DNA of 64,000 nucleotides from Nocardia acididurans (GTDB lineage Bacteria > Actinomycetota > Actinomycetes > Mycobacteriales > Mycobacteriaceae), in NCBI RefSeq assembly GCF_016741815.1, contig NZ_JAERRJ010000004.1, positions 248,001 to 312,000 on the forward strand, read 5' to 3'. Shown piece by piece: positions 56,121-64,000 of this stretch (positions are counted from its first letter, which is position 1; each line of letters starts with the position of its first letter). Both the position numbers and the translations under genes were made by a program. The notes under the pieces are model-generated. The model was not told the DNA's origin. It made no database searches and saw nothing but the letters and a program-made list of their open reading frames with translations.

Positions 56121-57074
56121 CTACTGGCCGCGGAATTGGCCGGGCGTGAACCCGGTTTCCTCCCGAAAGGCCCGGTAGAAGTGCCGGTCGGTGGAGAATC
56201 CGGACGCCGCCGCGATGGCCGCCAGCGGCCGGCCCGGATCGGCGCGCAGCAGTTTGCGCGCCACCTCCACCCGCATGCGCCGCAGCAGCCCGCCCGGCCC
56301 GCCGTGCCCCTCGCAGACGCGGTAGAGCGTGCGCCGGGAGATCAGGCAGGCGCGCGCGATGTCCTCGATGGAGAGGTCGGCGTCGGTGCAGTGCGCGCGC
56401 ATGAACGCGAACACCTGCTGCCGTGTGTACAGCGAATCCGACGGCGCGGGCGAGGTTTTCCCGGTGGCCAGCAGCAGCGCCGACGCCAGCATGCTCGCGC
56501 CCTCGGAGCCCAGCACCCCGGCGGCCCGATCGGCCTCGGCCGGGGACAGCTCCGCCAGCCCCTTGAAGAACCCGGTGACCACGCTCAGCGCACCGTCGAT
56601 GGGAATGGCTCTGGCCGTGGGCAATTCCTTGCGCGTCAACCCGGAATGCTCGAGCACCAGGTGCAGCGGCGCGCGCACGATGGCCGAGATCGCGTTCTCG
56701 GTGGTGCGGCTCTCCAGGGGTAGTCCGCTGTCGAAGAAGGCGATGGACCCGCCGCGGGTGGTGGCCGTGCGCCCCTGCTCGGTCCAGTTGGTGCCGTCCA
56801 GCACCATGTTCAGCAGCAGGTATTCCTCGCCGGACTGTTCGACCATCTGCTGCGTGCGCACCACCCGCTGCGCGCTGGCCCGCATGAGGGAGACGCTGAA
56901 GCGATCGAACTGGGTGGCGGTGACCCTGCCGTGCCAGTGCCCGCTGCACAGCGGCTCGATAGTCGACGGCACGACGGCATCGGCGAGCACCGCCTCCCAC
57001 TGTTCGAAGGCGGCACGGGCGGAGAGGGTTTCTGACGAACAGACCTCCACCTCGGCGGTAGCCGGTTGACTCAC
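56121..57074 (-). CDS. AraC-family regulator 2
   Basis: A 317-residue regulator. The ligand domain (residues ~15-200) contains FEQWEAVLADAVVP and SAQRVVRTQQMV. The DNA-binding part begins near 215 (IARACLISRRTLYRVCEG, then AAASGFSTDRHFYRAFREE). It starts at GTG 57074. It is paired with nitrilase-like B downstream. Confidence 0.92.
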   Translation of the reverse strand: MSQPATAEVEVCSSETLSARAAFEQWEAVLADAVVPSTIEPLCSGHWHGRVTATQFDRFSVSLMRASAQRVVRTQQMVEQSGEEYLLLNMVLDGTNWTEQGRTATTRGGSIAFFDSGLPLESRTTENAISAIVRAPLHLVLEHSGLTRKELPTARAIPIDGALSVVTGFFKGLAELSPAEADRAAGVLGSEGASMLASALLLATGKTSPAPSDSLYTRQQVFAFMRAHCTDADLSIEDIARACLISRRTLYRVCEGHGGPGGLLRRMRVEVARKLLRADPGRPLAAIAAASGFSTDRHFYRAFREETGFTPGQFRGQ

Positions 57075-57287
57075 ACCGGTATCTTCCCACCAAGGTCAAC
57101 CCGGCAAACAACTTTCGCGACCGTTCCGGGTTCGCCCGCGGCGAAGGGGCGTGCGACCGGGGCGTAAGCGCATGCCCGGTCGTCGGCGGCTCAGGGCAAC
57201 GACCGGGCGTACCCCAGTATTCACATCCGCGGCGCGGCTGTGACTGCCCAGCGGTGCCATATCCCTGACTATTCGCGTCAGCACACG

Positions 57288-58253
57288 TCAGACGTACCGT
57301 ACCCGGAATTCACCTGGTGTCATGCCGGTTTCCCGTTTGAAGGCGCGATAGAACTGACGCTCGGACACGAACCCGGAGGCCCGGGCGATGGACAGCAGCG
57401 GGCGCACCCGATCGGTGCGGATCAGGGCCACCGCGTGTTCGATTCGCATGCGGCGCAACATCGAAGCCACCCCGTCCTCGCCCTGTTCGAAGAGTCGGTA
57501 CAGGGTGCGCCGGGAGACCGCGCAGGCACTCGCGACGCGTTCCACGGTGAGTCCGGGATCGGTGTAGTTACGTTCGATGAAGGTCATCGCGCGCTGTCGG
57601 GTGAGTGCCTGCCCGGCCTCGTCGTCGGGGATCTCGCCGGCCGCCAGCTGCACCACCGAGGCCAGCAGCCCGGTGCCGTGCCGGGCCAGCACCGCCGCCT
57701 GCACCGGATCGACATGCTGCAATCGCGCCAGCCCGCAGAAGAATTGGCCGACGATGCCGGCCGCGCCCACCGGCGGCAGGCGCACCGCGGTGGGCAATCG
57801 ATCCGGTGGCACGCCCGCCGCGAGCACCACCTGCGCCAGCGGGACCTGCACGGCCACCACGCCCCAGGTGTGCTCGAAGTGCGCGGTGAACGGCCGCGAA
57901 CTCACGTACAGCATGAGCCCGCCGTCGGCCATCTCCCCGACCCTGCCGTCTTGTTCCAGCCAGCCGCGCCCGTGCGTGGTCACACTGGCGAACAGATACG
58001 GTTCGTCGGGTTCGTGAATCATCCTGGGCGCGCGGATGATCCGCTGCCCGGTGGCGTTCACTGTGGAGACGTCGATATCGGCGAACCGGGACTGCACGAT
58101 CCGCGCCCGGAACTCCCCCGTGCGTACCGGCGTCACCGACATCGGTACATACGCCTGCGCAACCGCCGCCTCCCACTGCTCGAAGGCTTCCTCCTCGGAA
58201 ACTTCCGGCGTCGTCCGGACCTCCACCACCGCGGGCTCAGAGCTGCCGCTCAT
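57288..58253 (-). CDS. AraC-family regulator 3
   Basis: A 321-residue regulator of the same subfamily: AFEQWEAAVAQAYVPM, GEFRARIVQSRFADIDVST, ATGQRIIRAPRMI, then the DNA-binding VASACAVSRRTLYRLFEQ and RASGFVSERQFYRAF. No enzyme follows it on its own strand. The MBL-fold gene is divergent (229-bp gap) and may be its target. ATG 58253 is 6 nt after GACAAT, suggesting a leaderless mRNA. Confidence 0.92.
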   Translation of the reverse strand: MSGSSEPAVVEVRTTPEVSEEEAFEQWEAAVAQAYVPMSVTPVRTGEFRARIVQSRFADIDVSTVNATGQRIIRAPRMIHEPDEPYLFASVTTHGRGWLEQDGRVGEMADGGLMLYVSSRPFTAHFEHTWGVVAVQVPLAQVVLAAGVPPDRLPTAVRLPPVGAAGIVGQFFCGLARLQHVDPVQAAVLARHGTGLLASVVQLAAGEIPDDEAGQALTRQRAMTFIERNYTDPGLTVERVASACAVSRRTLYRLFEQGEDGVASMLRRMRIEHAVALIRTDRVRPLLSIARASGFVSERQFYRAFKRETGMTPGEFRVRYV

Positions 58254-58259
58254 GGCCCG

Positions 58260-58265
58260 ATTGTC
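58260..58265 (-). promoter_or_regulatory. Possible leaderless -10 box for AraC regulator 3
   Basis: GACAAT on the minus strand ends 6 nt before ATG 58253, with no Shine-Dalgarno. Confidence 0.35.
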
Positions 58266-58482
58266 GCACCCGGCGCAGCCGTGAAACCGTGAAATCCGTT
58301 CACCTCATCCAACTTTCGCGCGCTCCGCCAGCACCGCATCGACTTCGCCTACCCCGCACCGAAGCCACGCGACGAGCCTTGCGCCACGGATATCCACCAC
58401 GGATCCAGGCGTCACATCCGTGCTGGACATCGTCTGGGACACGTATGCTCGAAGCGGATACGACGACGTACCGGGGGAAGCT

Positions 58483-59262
58483 GTGCAGATCCATCACCTC
58501 AATTGCGGCACCATGGTCGGCGGCCTGGTCAACCACTGCCTGCTGCTCGAGACCGAGAGCGGACTCGTCCTGGTGGACACCGGATTCGGGCTCGCGTGCG
58601 TGCGACGGCCGGACCAGGTGCTCGGGCCCACCCATCGACTGCTCCGCCCCGCGCTCGACGCGAACGAGACCGCCATCCGGCAGGTGGAGGCGCTCGGATA
58701 CGCACCCGGCGATGTGCGGCACATCGTGCTCACCCATCTCGATTACGACCACGCGGGCGGACTGGCCGACTTCCCGTGGGCGACGGTGCATATTCACGGC
58801 CCGGAATTCCGCGCCCTCGGGAAACCCGGCCTGGTCGAGCGATTCGCCTATCGCGCACCACAATTCGCGCACGGACCGCGCTGGGCGGTCAATGAATGGA
58901 TCGGCGGGGAACGCTGGTTCGGATTCGCGGCCGTCCGCGAATTGCCGGGGCTGCCCGAGGAAATCCTCGCGATACCGCTCTACGGTCACCGGCGCGGACA
59001 TATCGGGGTCGCGGTGGATACCGGCAGCGGGTGGCTGCTGCACGCGGGCGACACCATCATCTATCGCTCGGAATACGATGCGGCACAACCGGGATCGCGG
59101 CTCGCGGGATTCACCCACGGCATCACCGGCGTCCAGCCGCTCGACTGGCTGGCCAATCTGCGCCGAATTCGCGCCCTGCACCGGGAGCACGCCGACGAGG
59201 TCACCATCATCTCGTCGCACGATCCGGCGGCCTTCCGGGAACTCAGCGGCTCCGTTCGCTGA
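58483..59262 (+). CDS. MBL-fold metallohydrolase, acyl-homoserine-lactonase-like
   Basis: A 259-residue metallo-beta-lactamase fold protein. GTG 58483 gives MQIHHLNCGTMVGG, the family's usual N-terminus, and has GGGGG 5 nt upstream; GTG 58420 would add 21 residues. The metal motif reads THLDYDHAGG, where the second His of HxHxDH is Asp, a variant common in actinobacterial members. Further ligands are GHRRGH (about 190), HAGDTI (about 208) and SSHDP (about 246). It may open lactone rings or hydrolyse related esters. It lies between AraC regulators 3 and 4, and its stop overlaps the end of the regulator 4 gene by 20 bp. Confidence 0.85.
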   Translation: MQIHHLNCGTMVGGLVNHCLLLETESGLVLVDTGFGLACVRRPDQVLGPTHRLLRPALDANETAIRQVEALGYAPGDVRHIVLTHLDYDHAGGLADFPWATVHIHGPEFRALGKPGLVERFAYRAPQFAHGPRWAVNEWIGGERWFGFAAVRELPGLPEEILAIPLYGHRRGHIGVAVDTGSGWLLHAGDTIIYRSEYDAAQPGSRLAGFTHGITGVQPLDWLANLRRIRALHREHADEVTIISSHDPAAFRELSGSVR

Positions 59263-60226
59263 CCGCCGCGCGAAATGCCGTGGGCGTCGTTCCCATTTCG
59301 CCGCGGAAGGCGCGATAGAAATGGCGGTCCGCCGCGAATCCGGACGCCTTCGCGATGCGGCCCACGGGCAGTGCGGAATCGATGAGCAGGCGGGCCGCGA
59401 GTTCGACCCGCATGCGGCGCAGCACCGTCGCCGGACCACCGTCGACGTCCTCGAACATCCGGTAGAGGGTGCGACGAGACATCATGCAGCTCTGCGCTAT
59501 TCGCTCCACGGTGAGGGCGGGGTCGTGACAGTTGGCGCGCATGTGGTCGAGGATGCGGCGGCGGGCCAGGGCATCCGCGGACGGACCCGGCGCACTACCG
59601 GACGACAGGCGCAGCGCCGCGGTCAGCAGGTCGAGCGCCGGATGCATCAGCAACCGCGCGTCCGCGCAGTCCCGGCGCTGCAGATCGGCCACATCACGGA
59701 AGAAGCGGGAGACCAGTCCGGCGGGGCCGTGCGCGGGCAGGCCGATGACATCCGGAATCTCGCTCGCGAGCAGACCGCTGTGCTCGGTGAGGCGGCTGAT
59801 CGGCACCTGCACGACCGTCTTCTCCCAGCGGCCCTCGATATCCCAGCGGTACCGCCGCCCACTGCGATAGAGCACCATCTCCCCCGGCCCGATCGCGGTG
59901 ACCCGCCCGCCCAGTTGCAGGCGGCCCCGGCCCGCCACGAAGATTCCGGCGAGCAGATACTCGTCGGCGTCGTCGGCGATCAGCCGGTCGGTGCGGCGCA
60001 CCTGCTGCGGCGTGGATCCGACGGCCGTCACCTCGACGTCGCCGTAGCGGCCGCAGCTGATCCAGCCGTGGAATTCGCCTGCGGGAACCGGGGATACGGC
60101 CAGGGGGAAGTAGGTTTCGCTCATATGCGCTTCCCAGCGCTCGAAGGCGGCGGCCTCGGTCAGACCGGGTCCGGATCGCACCTCGACCTGCCGCACCGGC
60201 AGCGCGTCATCCGCCGCCACGCTCAC
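59243..60226 (-). CDS. AraC-family regulator 4
   Basis: A 327-residue regulator of the same subfamily: AAFERWEAHMSETYFPLAVS, GEFHGWISCGRYGDVEVTAV and STPQQVRRTDRLIA in the ligand domain, then QSCMMSRRTLYRMFEDV and KASGFAADRHFYRAFRGE. It starts at GTG 60226. It is convergent with the MBL-fold gene, overlapping it by 20 bp at the 3' ends. It aligns most clearly with regulator 1 and shows what regulator 1 lacks. Confidence 0.92.
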   Translation of the reverse strand: MSVAADDALPVRQVEVRSGPGLTEAAAFERWEAHMSETYFPLAVSPVPAGEFHGWISCGRYGDVEVTAVGSTPQQVRRTDRLIADDADEYLLAGIFVAGRGRLQLGGRVTAIGPGEMVLYRSGRRYRWDIEGRWEKTVVQVPISRLTEHSGLLASEIPDVIGLPAHGPAGLVSRFFRDVADLQRRDCADARLLMHPALDLLTAALRLSSGSAPGPSADALARRRILDHMRANCHDPALTVERIAQSCMMSRRTLYRMFEDVDGGPATVLRRMRVELAARLLIDSALPVGRIAKASGFAADRHFYRAFRGEMGTTPTAFRAAVSERSR

Positions 60227-60302
60227 CTTCCGAACACCTCCCGCCCCGGACGCGCTGCCCGCCGAGCCGGCGCGCCTCCCGATGGGCGCTAACTGTATAC
60301 CG

Positions 60303-60596
60303 TTAGCGGTCGCGGTGCGGGACGGCTTTCCGGACGGTGACGGCGGCGGCCACCAGGACCGCGGCAGCCAGCACGAATTCGGCGAGCAGGAACTGCGGCA
60401 GATCTCGGCCGGTGATACCGCCGATCAGGATGGGGCCCACCAGCACCGGGACCAGCAGCACGCCGTAGGCCCGCCAGATCTCGGCGCGACGGGTCGCGGC
60501 GGGCTCGTCCGCGGTGCGGCGCAGGGTCACATAGACCACGCCCGCGCCGACGAGAAAGTAGATGATCACCGGTACGGCATAGAAGAACGCGGACAC
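60303..60596 (-). CDS. Small three-helix membrane protein, unknown function
   Basis: A 97-residue protein with three predicted membrane helices (VPVIIYFLVGAGVVYVTL, YGVLLVPVLVGPILIG, LLAEFVLAAAVLVAAAVTV) and a short basic C-terminus. GTG 60596 is preceded by AAGGAG at 9 nt; the reading frame continues upstream into truA but without membrane-like sequence. It is 25 bp after truA on the same strand, so it is probably the last gene of the ribosomal operon transcript. Confidence 0.65.
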   Translation of the reverse strand: MSAFFYAVPVIIYFLVGAGVVYVTLRRTADEPAATRRAEIWRAYGVLLVPVLVGPILIGGITGRDLPQFLLAEFVLAAAVLVAAAVTVRKAVPHRDR

Positions 60597-60621
60597 CTCG
60601 AACAGCTCCTTCAGCGAAAGC

Positions 60622-61473
60622 TCAACCGCCGCAGCAGTCTTCGGCGGCGGGGACGGTGCGCACCTCGCGCGTCTCGGCATTGCGGGCGGCCAGATCGGCA
60701 TCGGCGGGATAGTCGACGGCGATCAGGCTCAGGCCGTGCGCGGGGGCCACGGTGACAGCGCTGGAGCGTTCCCGCTCGTGCAGCAGGCCACCGATCCACT
60801 CGGGCGTGCGGCGGCCTTCCCCGACCGCGAGTACGCCGCCGACCAGACTGCGCACCATGGACCAGCAGAACGCGTCCGCACTGACGTAGGCGGTGAGCAG
60901 ATCGCCGTCTGACTCCCAGTCGAAACGCTGCAGTTCACGAATCGTGGTCGCGCCCTCGCGGCGGCGGCAGAAGGCGGCGAAATCGTGCAGGCCCAACAGC
61001 TTTCGGGAAGCCTCCCGCATGGCCGCCAGATCCACGCCGGGGCGGCAGGGCACGATATGGCGGGTCTGCAGGGGCTGCGCGCCGTAGGGGGCGGTGGTCA
61101 GCCGGTAGGCGTAGTGCCGCCGGATGGCCGAGAACCGCGCATCGAATTCGGCGGGGACCACGCGGACATCCTTGACCCGCACATCCTTCGGGAGGAACCG
61201 CGCCAGCCGGTGCACGAGCTTCGGCCCGTCCACCTCGGTATGCGTCTCGAAGTGCGCGACCTGACCCTCGGCGTGCACGCCTGCGTCGGTGCGCCCGGCG
61301 ACGGTGAGCTGGATCGGCTCCCGCTGCACCTTGCCCAGCGACTCCTCCAGCACGCCCTGCACGGTGCGCAAGCCGGGCTGCTTGGCCCAGCCGATGAAAT
61401 CGGTGCCGTCGTAGCTGATATCCAGTCGTACCCGAATCGCAACAGGTTGCTGGGTCGGTTCCTCCACGGTCAC
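60622..61473 (-). CDS. truA: tRNA pseudouridine(38-40) synthase TruA
   Basis: A 283-residue enzyme modifying U38-U40 in the tRNA anticodon arm. [17 protein letters not shown] is the N-terminal signature, and the catalytic Asp is in [12 protein letters not shown] (about residue 67). [18 protein letters not shown] (about 203) completes the family set. GTG 61473 has AGGAG 6 nt upstream. The protein ends in a Cys-rich AEDCCGG. It follows rplQ, as in M. tuberculosis. Confidence 0.95.
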   Translation of the reverse strand: MTVEEPTQQPVAIRVRLDISYDGTDFIGWAKQPGLRTVQGVLEESLGKVQREPIQLTVAGRTDAGVHAEGQVAHFETHTEVDGPKLVHRLARFLPKDVRVKDVRVVPAEFDARFSAIRRHYAYRLTTAPYGAQPLQTRHIVPCRPGVDLAAMREASRKLLGLHDFAAFCRRREGATTIRELQRFDWESDGDLLTAYVSADAFCWSMVRSLVGGVLAVGEGRRTPEWIGGLLHERERSSAVTVAPAHGLSLIAVDYPADADLAARNAETREVRTVPAAEDCCGG

Positions 61474-61499
61474 AGCAATCTCCTGGTAAATATGAGTGA

Positions 61500-61529
61500 A
61501 GCCCGCCGACCCGGAGGGGACGGCGGGCT
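61500..61529 (-). terminator. Hairpin between rplQ and truA
   Basis: A 9-bp stem (AGCCCGCCG at 61500-61508, CGGCGGGCT at 61521-61529) has a 12-nt loop. On the minus strand it is followed by TTCACTCATATTT. It may attenuate transcription before truA. Confidence 0.6.
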
Positions 61530-61567
61530 TACTCATGGGCTTTTCACCGACGAGTCGGGGAAGACGC

Positions 61568-62065
61568 TCAGTCTTCCTTCTTCTCCTCGGCGGCTTCCTC
61601 GGCCGGAGCCTCGACCTCGACGGCAGCCTCTTCGGCCTTGGTCTCGGTCTCGGCGGCCTTCTGCGAAGCGGCGACACGACGGGCACGATCGGCCTCGTTG
61701 GTCACGGTCTTCTCGCGGACCAGCTCGATGATCGCCATCGGAGCGTTGTCACCCTTGCGGGGGATGGTCTTGATGATGCGGGTGTAGCCACCCTCACGGC
61801 CCTCGAACGAGGGACCGATCTCCGCGAACAGGGCATGCACGATGTCCTTGTTGCGGATCACCTTCATGACCTCGCGACGGTCGGCAAGGCTGCCGCCCTT
61901 CGCCTTGGTCACGAGCTTCTCGGCGTAGGGGCGCAGCGCCTTGGCCTTGGCCTCGGTGGTCGTGATGCGACCGTGCTCGAAGAGCGCCGTCGCCAGATTG
62001 GCGAAGATCGCCTTCTGGTGCGACGCCGACCCGCCGAAGCGGGCACCCTTCTTGGGCTTGGGCAT
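61568..62065 (-). CDS. rplQ: 50S ribosomal protein L17
   Basis: A 165-residue protein. The L17 core is residues ~1-118 ([58 protein letters not shown]). The last ~45 residues are an Ala/Glu/Lys-rich actinobacterial tail. AGGAG precedes ATG 62065. It is 52 bp downstream of rpoA. Confidence 0.98.
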   Translation of the reverse strand: MPKPKKGARFGGSASHQKAIFANLATALFEHGRITTTEAKAKALRPYAEKLVTKAKGGSLADRREVMKVIRNKDIVHALFAEIGPSFEGREGGYTRIIKTIPRKGDNAPMAIIELVREKTVTNEADRARRVAASQKAAETETKAEEAAVEVEAPAEEAAEEKKED

Positions 62066-62117
62066 TGTGGGAATCTCCTGTGTCTAAGGACGATTCGGGG
62101 CGCTGGCCCCGATCGGC

Positions 62118-63176
62118 CTAAAGCTGTTCGGTCTCGGCGTAGTCCTGCTCGCCGCCATCGGTGTCGCTGAACGAACCGCTGTCGCTCCAAGTGCCGCTCG
62201 CCGCGTCGTAGCCGACGACGGAGGACGGATCGAAGGAAGCCGGGGAGTCCTTGAGGGACAGGCCGAGCGAGTGCAGCTTGACCTTGACCTCGTCGATGGA
62301 CTTCTGGCCGAAGTTCCGGATGTCCAGCAGATCCGACTCGGTGCGGGCGACCAGCTCGCCGACGGTGTGCACGCCTTCACGCTTCAGGCAGTTGTACGAC
62401 CGCACGGTGAGGTCCAGGTCCTCGATCGGCAGACCGAACGAAGCGATGTGATCCGCCTCGGCCGGGCTCGGGCCGATCTCGATGCCCTCGGCCTCGACGT
62501 TCAGCTCGCGCGCGAGACCGAACAGCTCGACCAGGGTCTTGCCCGCCGACGCCAGCGCATCCCGCGCGGAGATCGAGTTCTTGGTCTCGACATCCAGGAT
62601 GAGCCGGTCGAAGTCGGTGCGCTGCTCGACACGGGTCGCCTCGACCTTGTACGTCACCTTGAGAACAGGCGAGTAGATCGAGTCCACCGGGATCCGGCCG
62701 ATTTCCGCACCCGACGCCTTGTTCTGCACGGCCGGGACGTAGCCGCGACCGCGCTCGACCACGAGCTCGATCTCCAGCTTGCCCTTGTCGTTCAGGGTGG
62801 CGATGTGCATATCCGGGTTGTGCACGGTCACGCCCGCCGGGGGGACGATGTCACCGGCGGTGACGGTGCCCGGACCCTGCTTGCGCACGTACATGGTGAC
62901 CGGCTCGTCCTCTTCGGACGACACCACGAGGCCCTTGAGGTTCAGGATGACGTCGGTGACGTCTTCCTTCACGCCCGGAACCGTGGTGAACTCGTGCAGC
63001 ACGCCGTCGATGCGGATGCTGGTGACCGCGGCACCCGGGATGCTCGAGAGCAGGGTGCGGCGCAGCGAGTTGCCGAGGGTGTAACCGAAGCCCGGCTCCA
63101 GCGGTTCGATGGTGAACCGAGAGCGGTTTTCGGACACGACCTCTTCGGTCAGCGTCGGTCGCTGTGAAATCAGCAT
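62118..63176 (-). CDS. rpoA: DNA-directed RNA polymerase alpha subunit
   Basis: A 352-residue subunit that nucleates RNA polymerase assembly. The N-terminal domain (~1-230) contains [21 protein letters not shown] and [23 protein letters not shown]. The C-terminal domain (~255-315) has [19 protein letters not shown] and [12 protein letters not shown], which contact UP elements and activators. An acidic C-terminal tail follows. It lies in the rpsK-rpsD-rpoA-rplQ operon. Confidence 0.98.
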   Translation of the reverse strand: MLISQRPTLTEEVVSENRSRFTIEPLEPGFGYTLGNSLRRTLLSSIPGAAVTSIRIDGVLHEFTTVPGVKEDVTDVILNLKGLVVSSEEDEPVTMYVRKQGPGTVTAGDIVPPAGVTVHNPDMHIATLNDKGKLEIELVVERGRGYVPAVQNKASGAEIGRIPVDSIYSPVLKVTYKVEATRVEQRTDFDRLILDVETKNSISARDALASAGKTLVELFGLARELNVEAEGIEIGPSPAEADHIASFGLPIEDLDLTVRSYNCLKREGVHTVGELVARTESDLLDIRNFGQKSIDEVKVKLHSLGLSLKDSPASFDPSSVVGYDAASGTWSDSGSFSDTDGGEQDYAETEQL

Positions 63177-63283
63177 GGACTGTTTCCTCCTTCAAAGGCG
63201 CCCACCATTTGACGCCTACGACTTGGATTGTGCGGGAACACCTTCCGGCATTCCCGCACCAGCGGTACGCGGCTAGCGCACCT

Positions 63284-63889
63284 TTACTTCGAGTAGAACT
63301 CGACGATCAGCTGTTCCTGCAGCGGAACATCGATCTGCGCACGCTCGGGGAGCTGGTGCACCAGAATCCGCAGACGGCCGGGAACGACCTGGAGCCAGCC
63401 CGGGATCGGGCGGTCGCCGGTGGTCTCACGCGCAACCTGGAAAGGCAGCGTGGGCAGCGACTTCTCCTTGACATCGATGATGTCGTACTGCGAAACCTGG
63501 AAGCTCGGAACGTCCACCTTCACGCCGTTGACGATGAAGTGGCCGTGCGAGACCAGCTGACGAGCCTGACGACGGGTCCGAGCCAGACCGGCGCGGTACA
63601 CGACGTTGTCCAGACGGGTCTCCAGCAGACGCAGCAGGTTGTCGCCGGTCTTGCCCTTCTGGCGGTTCGCCTCTTCGTAGTAGCGGCGGAACTGCTTCTC
63701 CATGACGCCGTAGGAGAAGCGAGCCTTCTGCTTCTCCTGCAGCTGGAGCAGGTACTCGCTCTCCTTGATCCGCGCGCGGCCGTGCTGGCCGGGCGGGTAG
63801 GGACGACGCTCGAACGCCTGGTCGCCTCCGACGAGGTCGACACGAAGACGACGCGACTTGCGGGTGATGGGTCCGGTATAACGGGCCAT
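63284..63889 (-). CDS. rpsD: 30S ribosomal protein S4
   Basis: A 201-residue primary 16S rRNA-binding protein. It starts MARYTGPITRKSRRLRVDL and carries the S4 RNA-binding domain (RLDNVVYRAGLARTRRQARQ, VSHGHFIVNGVKVDVPS) and the C-terminal EFYSK. It lacks the zinc-binding Cys set of the alternative S4 form. It is 21 bp after rpsK. Confidence 0.98.
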   Translation of the reverse strand: MARYTGPITRKSRRLRVDLVGGDQAFERRPYPPGQHGRARIKESEYLLQLQEKQKARFSYGVMEKQFRRYYEEANRQKGKTGDNLLRLLETRLDNVVYRAGLARTRRQARQLVSHGHFIVNGVKVDVPSFQVSQYDIIDVKEKSLPTLPFQVARETTGDRPIPGWLQVVPGRLRILVHQLPERAQIDVPLQEQLIVEFYSK

Positions 63890-63910
63890 TTCGTTCTACT
63901 TCCTTTCCCG

Positions 63911-64000
63911 CTAGACGCGACGCCGCTTGGGCGGACGGCAGCCGTTGTGCGGCTGCGGAGTGACATCGGAGATCGAACCGACCTCGAGGCCGGCGGCCTG
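63911..64000 (-). CDS. rpsK: 30S ribosomal protein S11, C-terminal part (cut by window edge)
   Basis: The last 29 codons are present. They read through GLEVGSISDVTPQPHNGCRP and end in KRRRV, the highly conserved S11 C-terminus near the mRNA exit. The rest lies beyond 64000. Confidence 0.96.
   Translation of the reverse strand, partial: QAAGLEVGSISDVTPQPHNGCRPPKRRRV

Noticed and set aside
53231..60226. Signs of a mobile element around the AraC/nitrilase island
   Set aside because: No transposase, integrase, terminal inverted repeats or tRNA attachment site could be seen; base composition looks like its neighbours.

Overview
The window is high-GC actinobacterial DNA and most likely comes from Nocardia or a close mycolic-acid relative. 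That is inferred from gene order resembling the Mycobacterium tuberculosis Rv3420c-Rv3459c block (tsaD-rimI-tsaB-tsaE-alr-nnr, glmS, glmM-rpsI-rplM, a complete ESX-4 type VII secretion locus, truA-rplQ-rpoA-rpsD-rpsK), recalled from memory and not searched. It is also inferred from two-component GroES/GroEL1 with a His-rich GroEL tail, many lipoproteins, and frequent leaderless promoters.

Layout. 1-560: the 3' end of an ECF sigma gene coupled to a truncated RskA-like anti-sigma factor. 600-3,900: an unknown protein, then groES-groEL1 behind a CIRCE operator. 4,300-7,700: a membrane-anchored Hsp70-like protein, two winged-helix-like paralogues (one a lipoprotein) and a divergent TetR regulator. 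7,700-16,040: tRNA t6A genes, alr, NAD(P)HX repair, a cupredoxin lipoprotein and glmS. 16,100-24,200: a serine-less alpha/beta-hydrolase, an EspC-like/large secreted-type protein pair, small proteins, an ABC-F ATPase, glmM, rpsI and rplM. 24,390-49,690: the ESX-4 region. Its core is two small Esx proteins, EccC4, EccD4, MycP4, EccB4 and EccE4. Between rplM and the Esx pair lies a large accessory block: an Hsp70-like T7SS-associated protein, an FHA-FHA-ABC exporter of the Rv1747 type, a zinc-metallopeptidase lipoprotein, a zinc-ribbon/FHA protein, a Ser/Thr kinase and three paralogous lipoproteins.

49,700-53,200 holds an FMN reductase, a sugar-nucleotide-type epimerase with a large insertion, MTA phosphorylase and an orphan csoR with its own operator. 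53,200-60,230 is the most unusual accessory island: four paralogous AraC-family regulators, two nitrilase-like proteins that both lack the catalytic cysteine, and a metallo-beta-lactamase-fold lactonase-like enzyme. 60,300-64,000 is the rpsK-rpsD-rpoA-rplQ-truA ribosomal/RNA polymerase operon, with rpsK cut by the window edge.

How it works together: the ESX-4 genes supply the membrane ATPase (EccC), pore/ring parts (EccB, D, E) and mycosin. The kinase, two FHA proteins and ABC exporter next door look like a phosphorylation-controlled envelope module sharing the same chromosomal niche. The AraC/nitrilase-like island looks like a set of duplicated regulator-plus-sensor (or scaffold) pairs rather than a catabolic operon, because the expected catalytic cysteine is absent from both enzymes.
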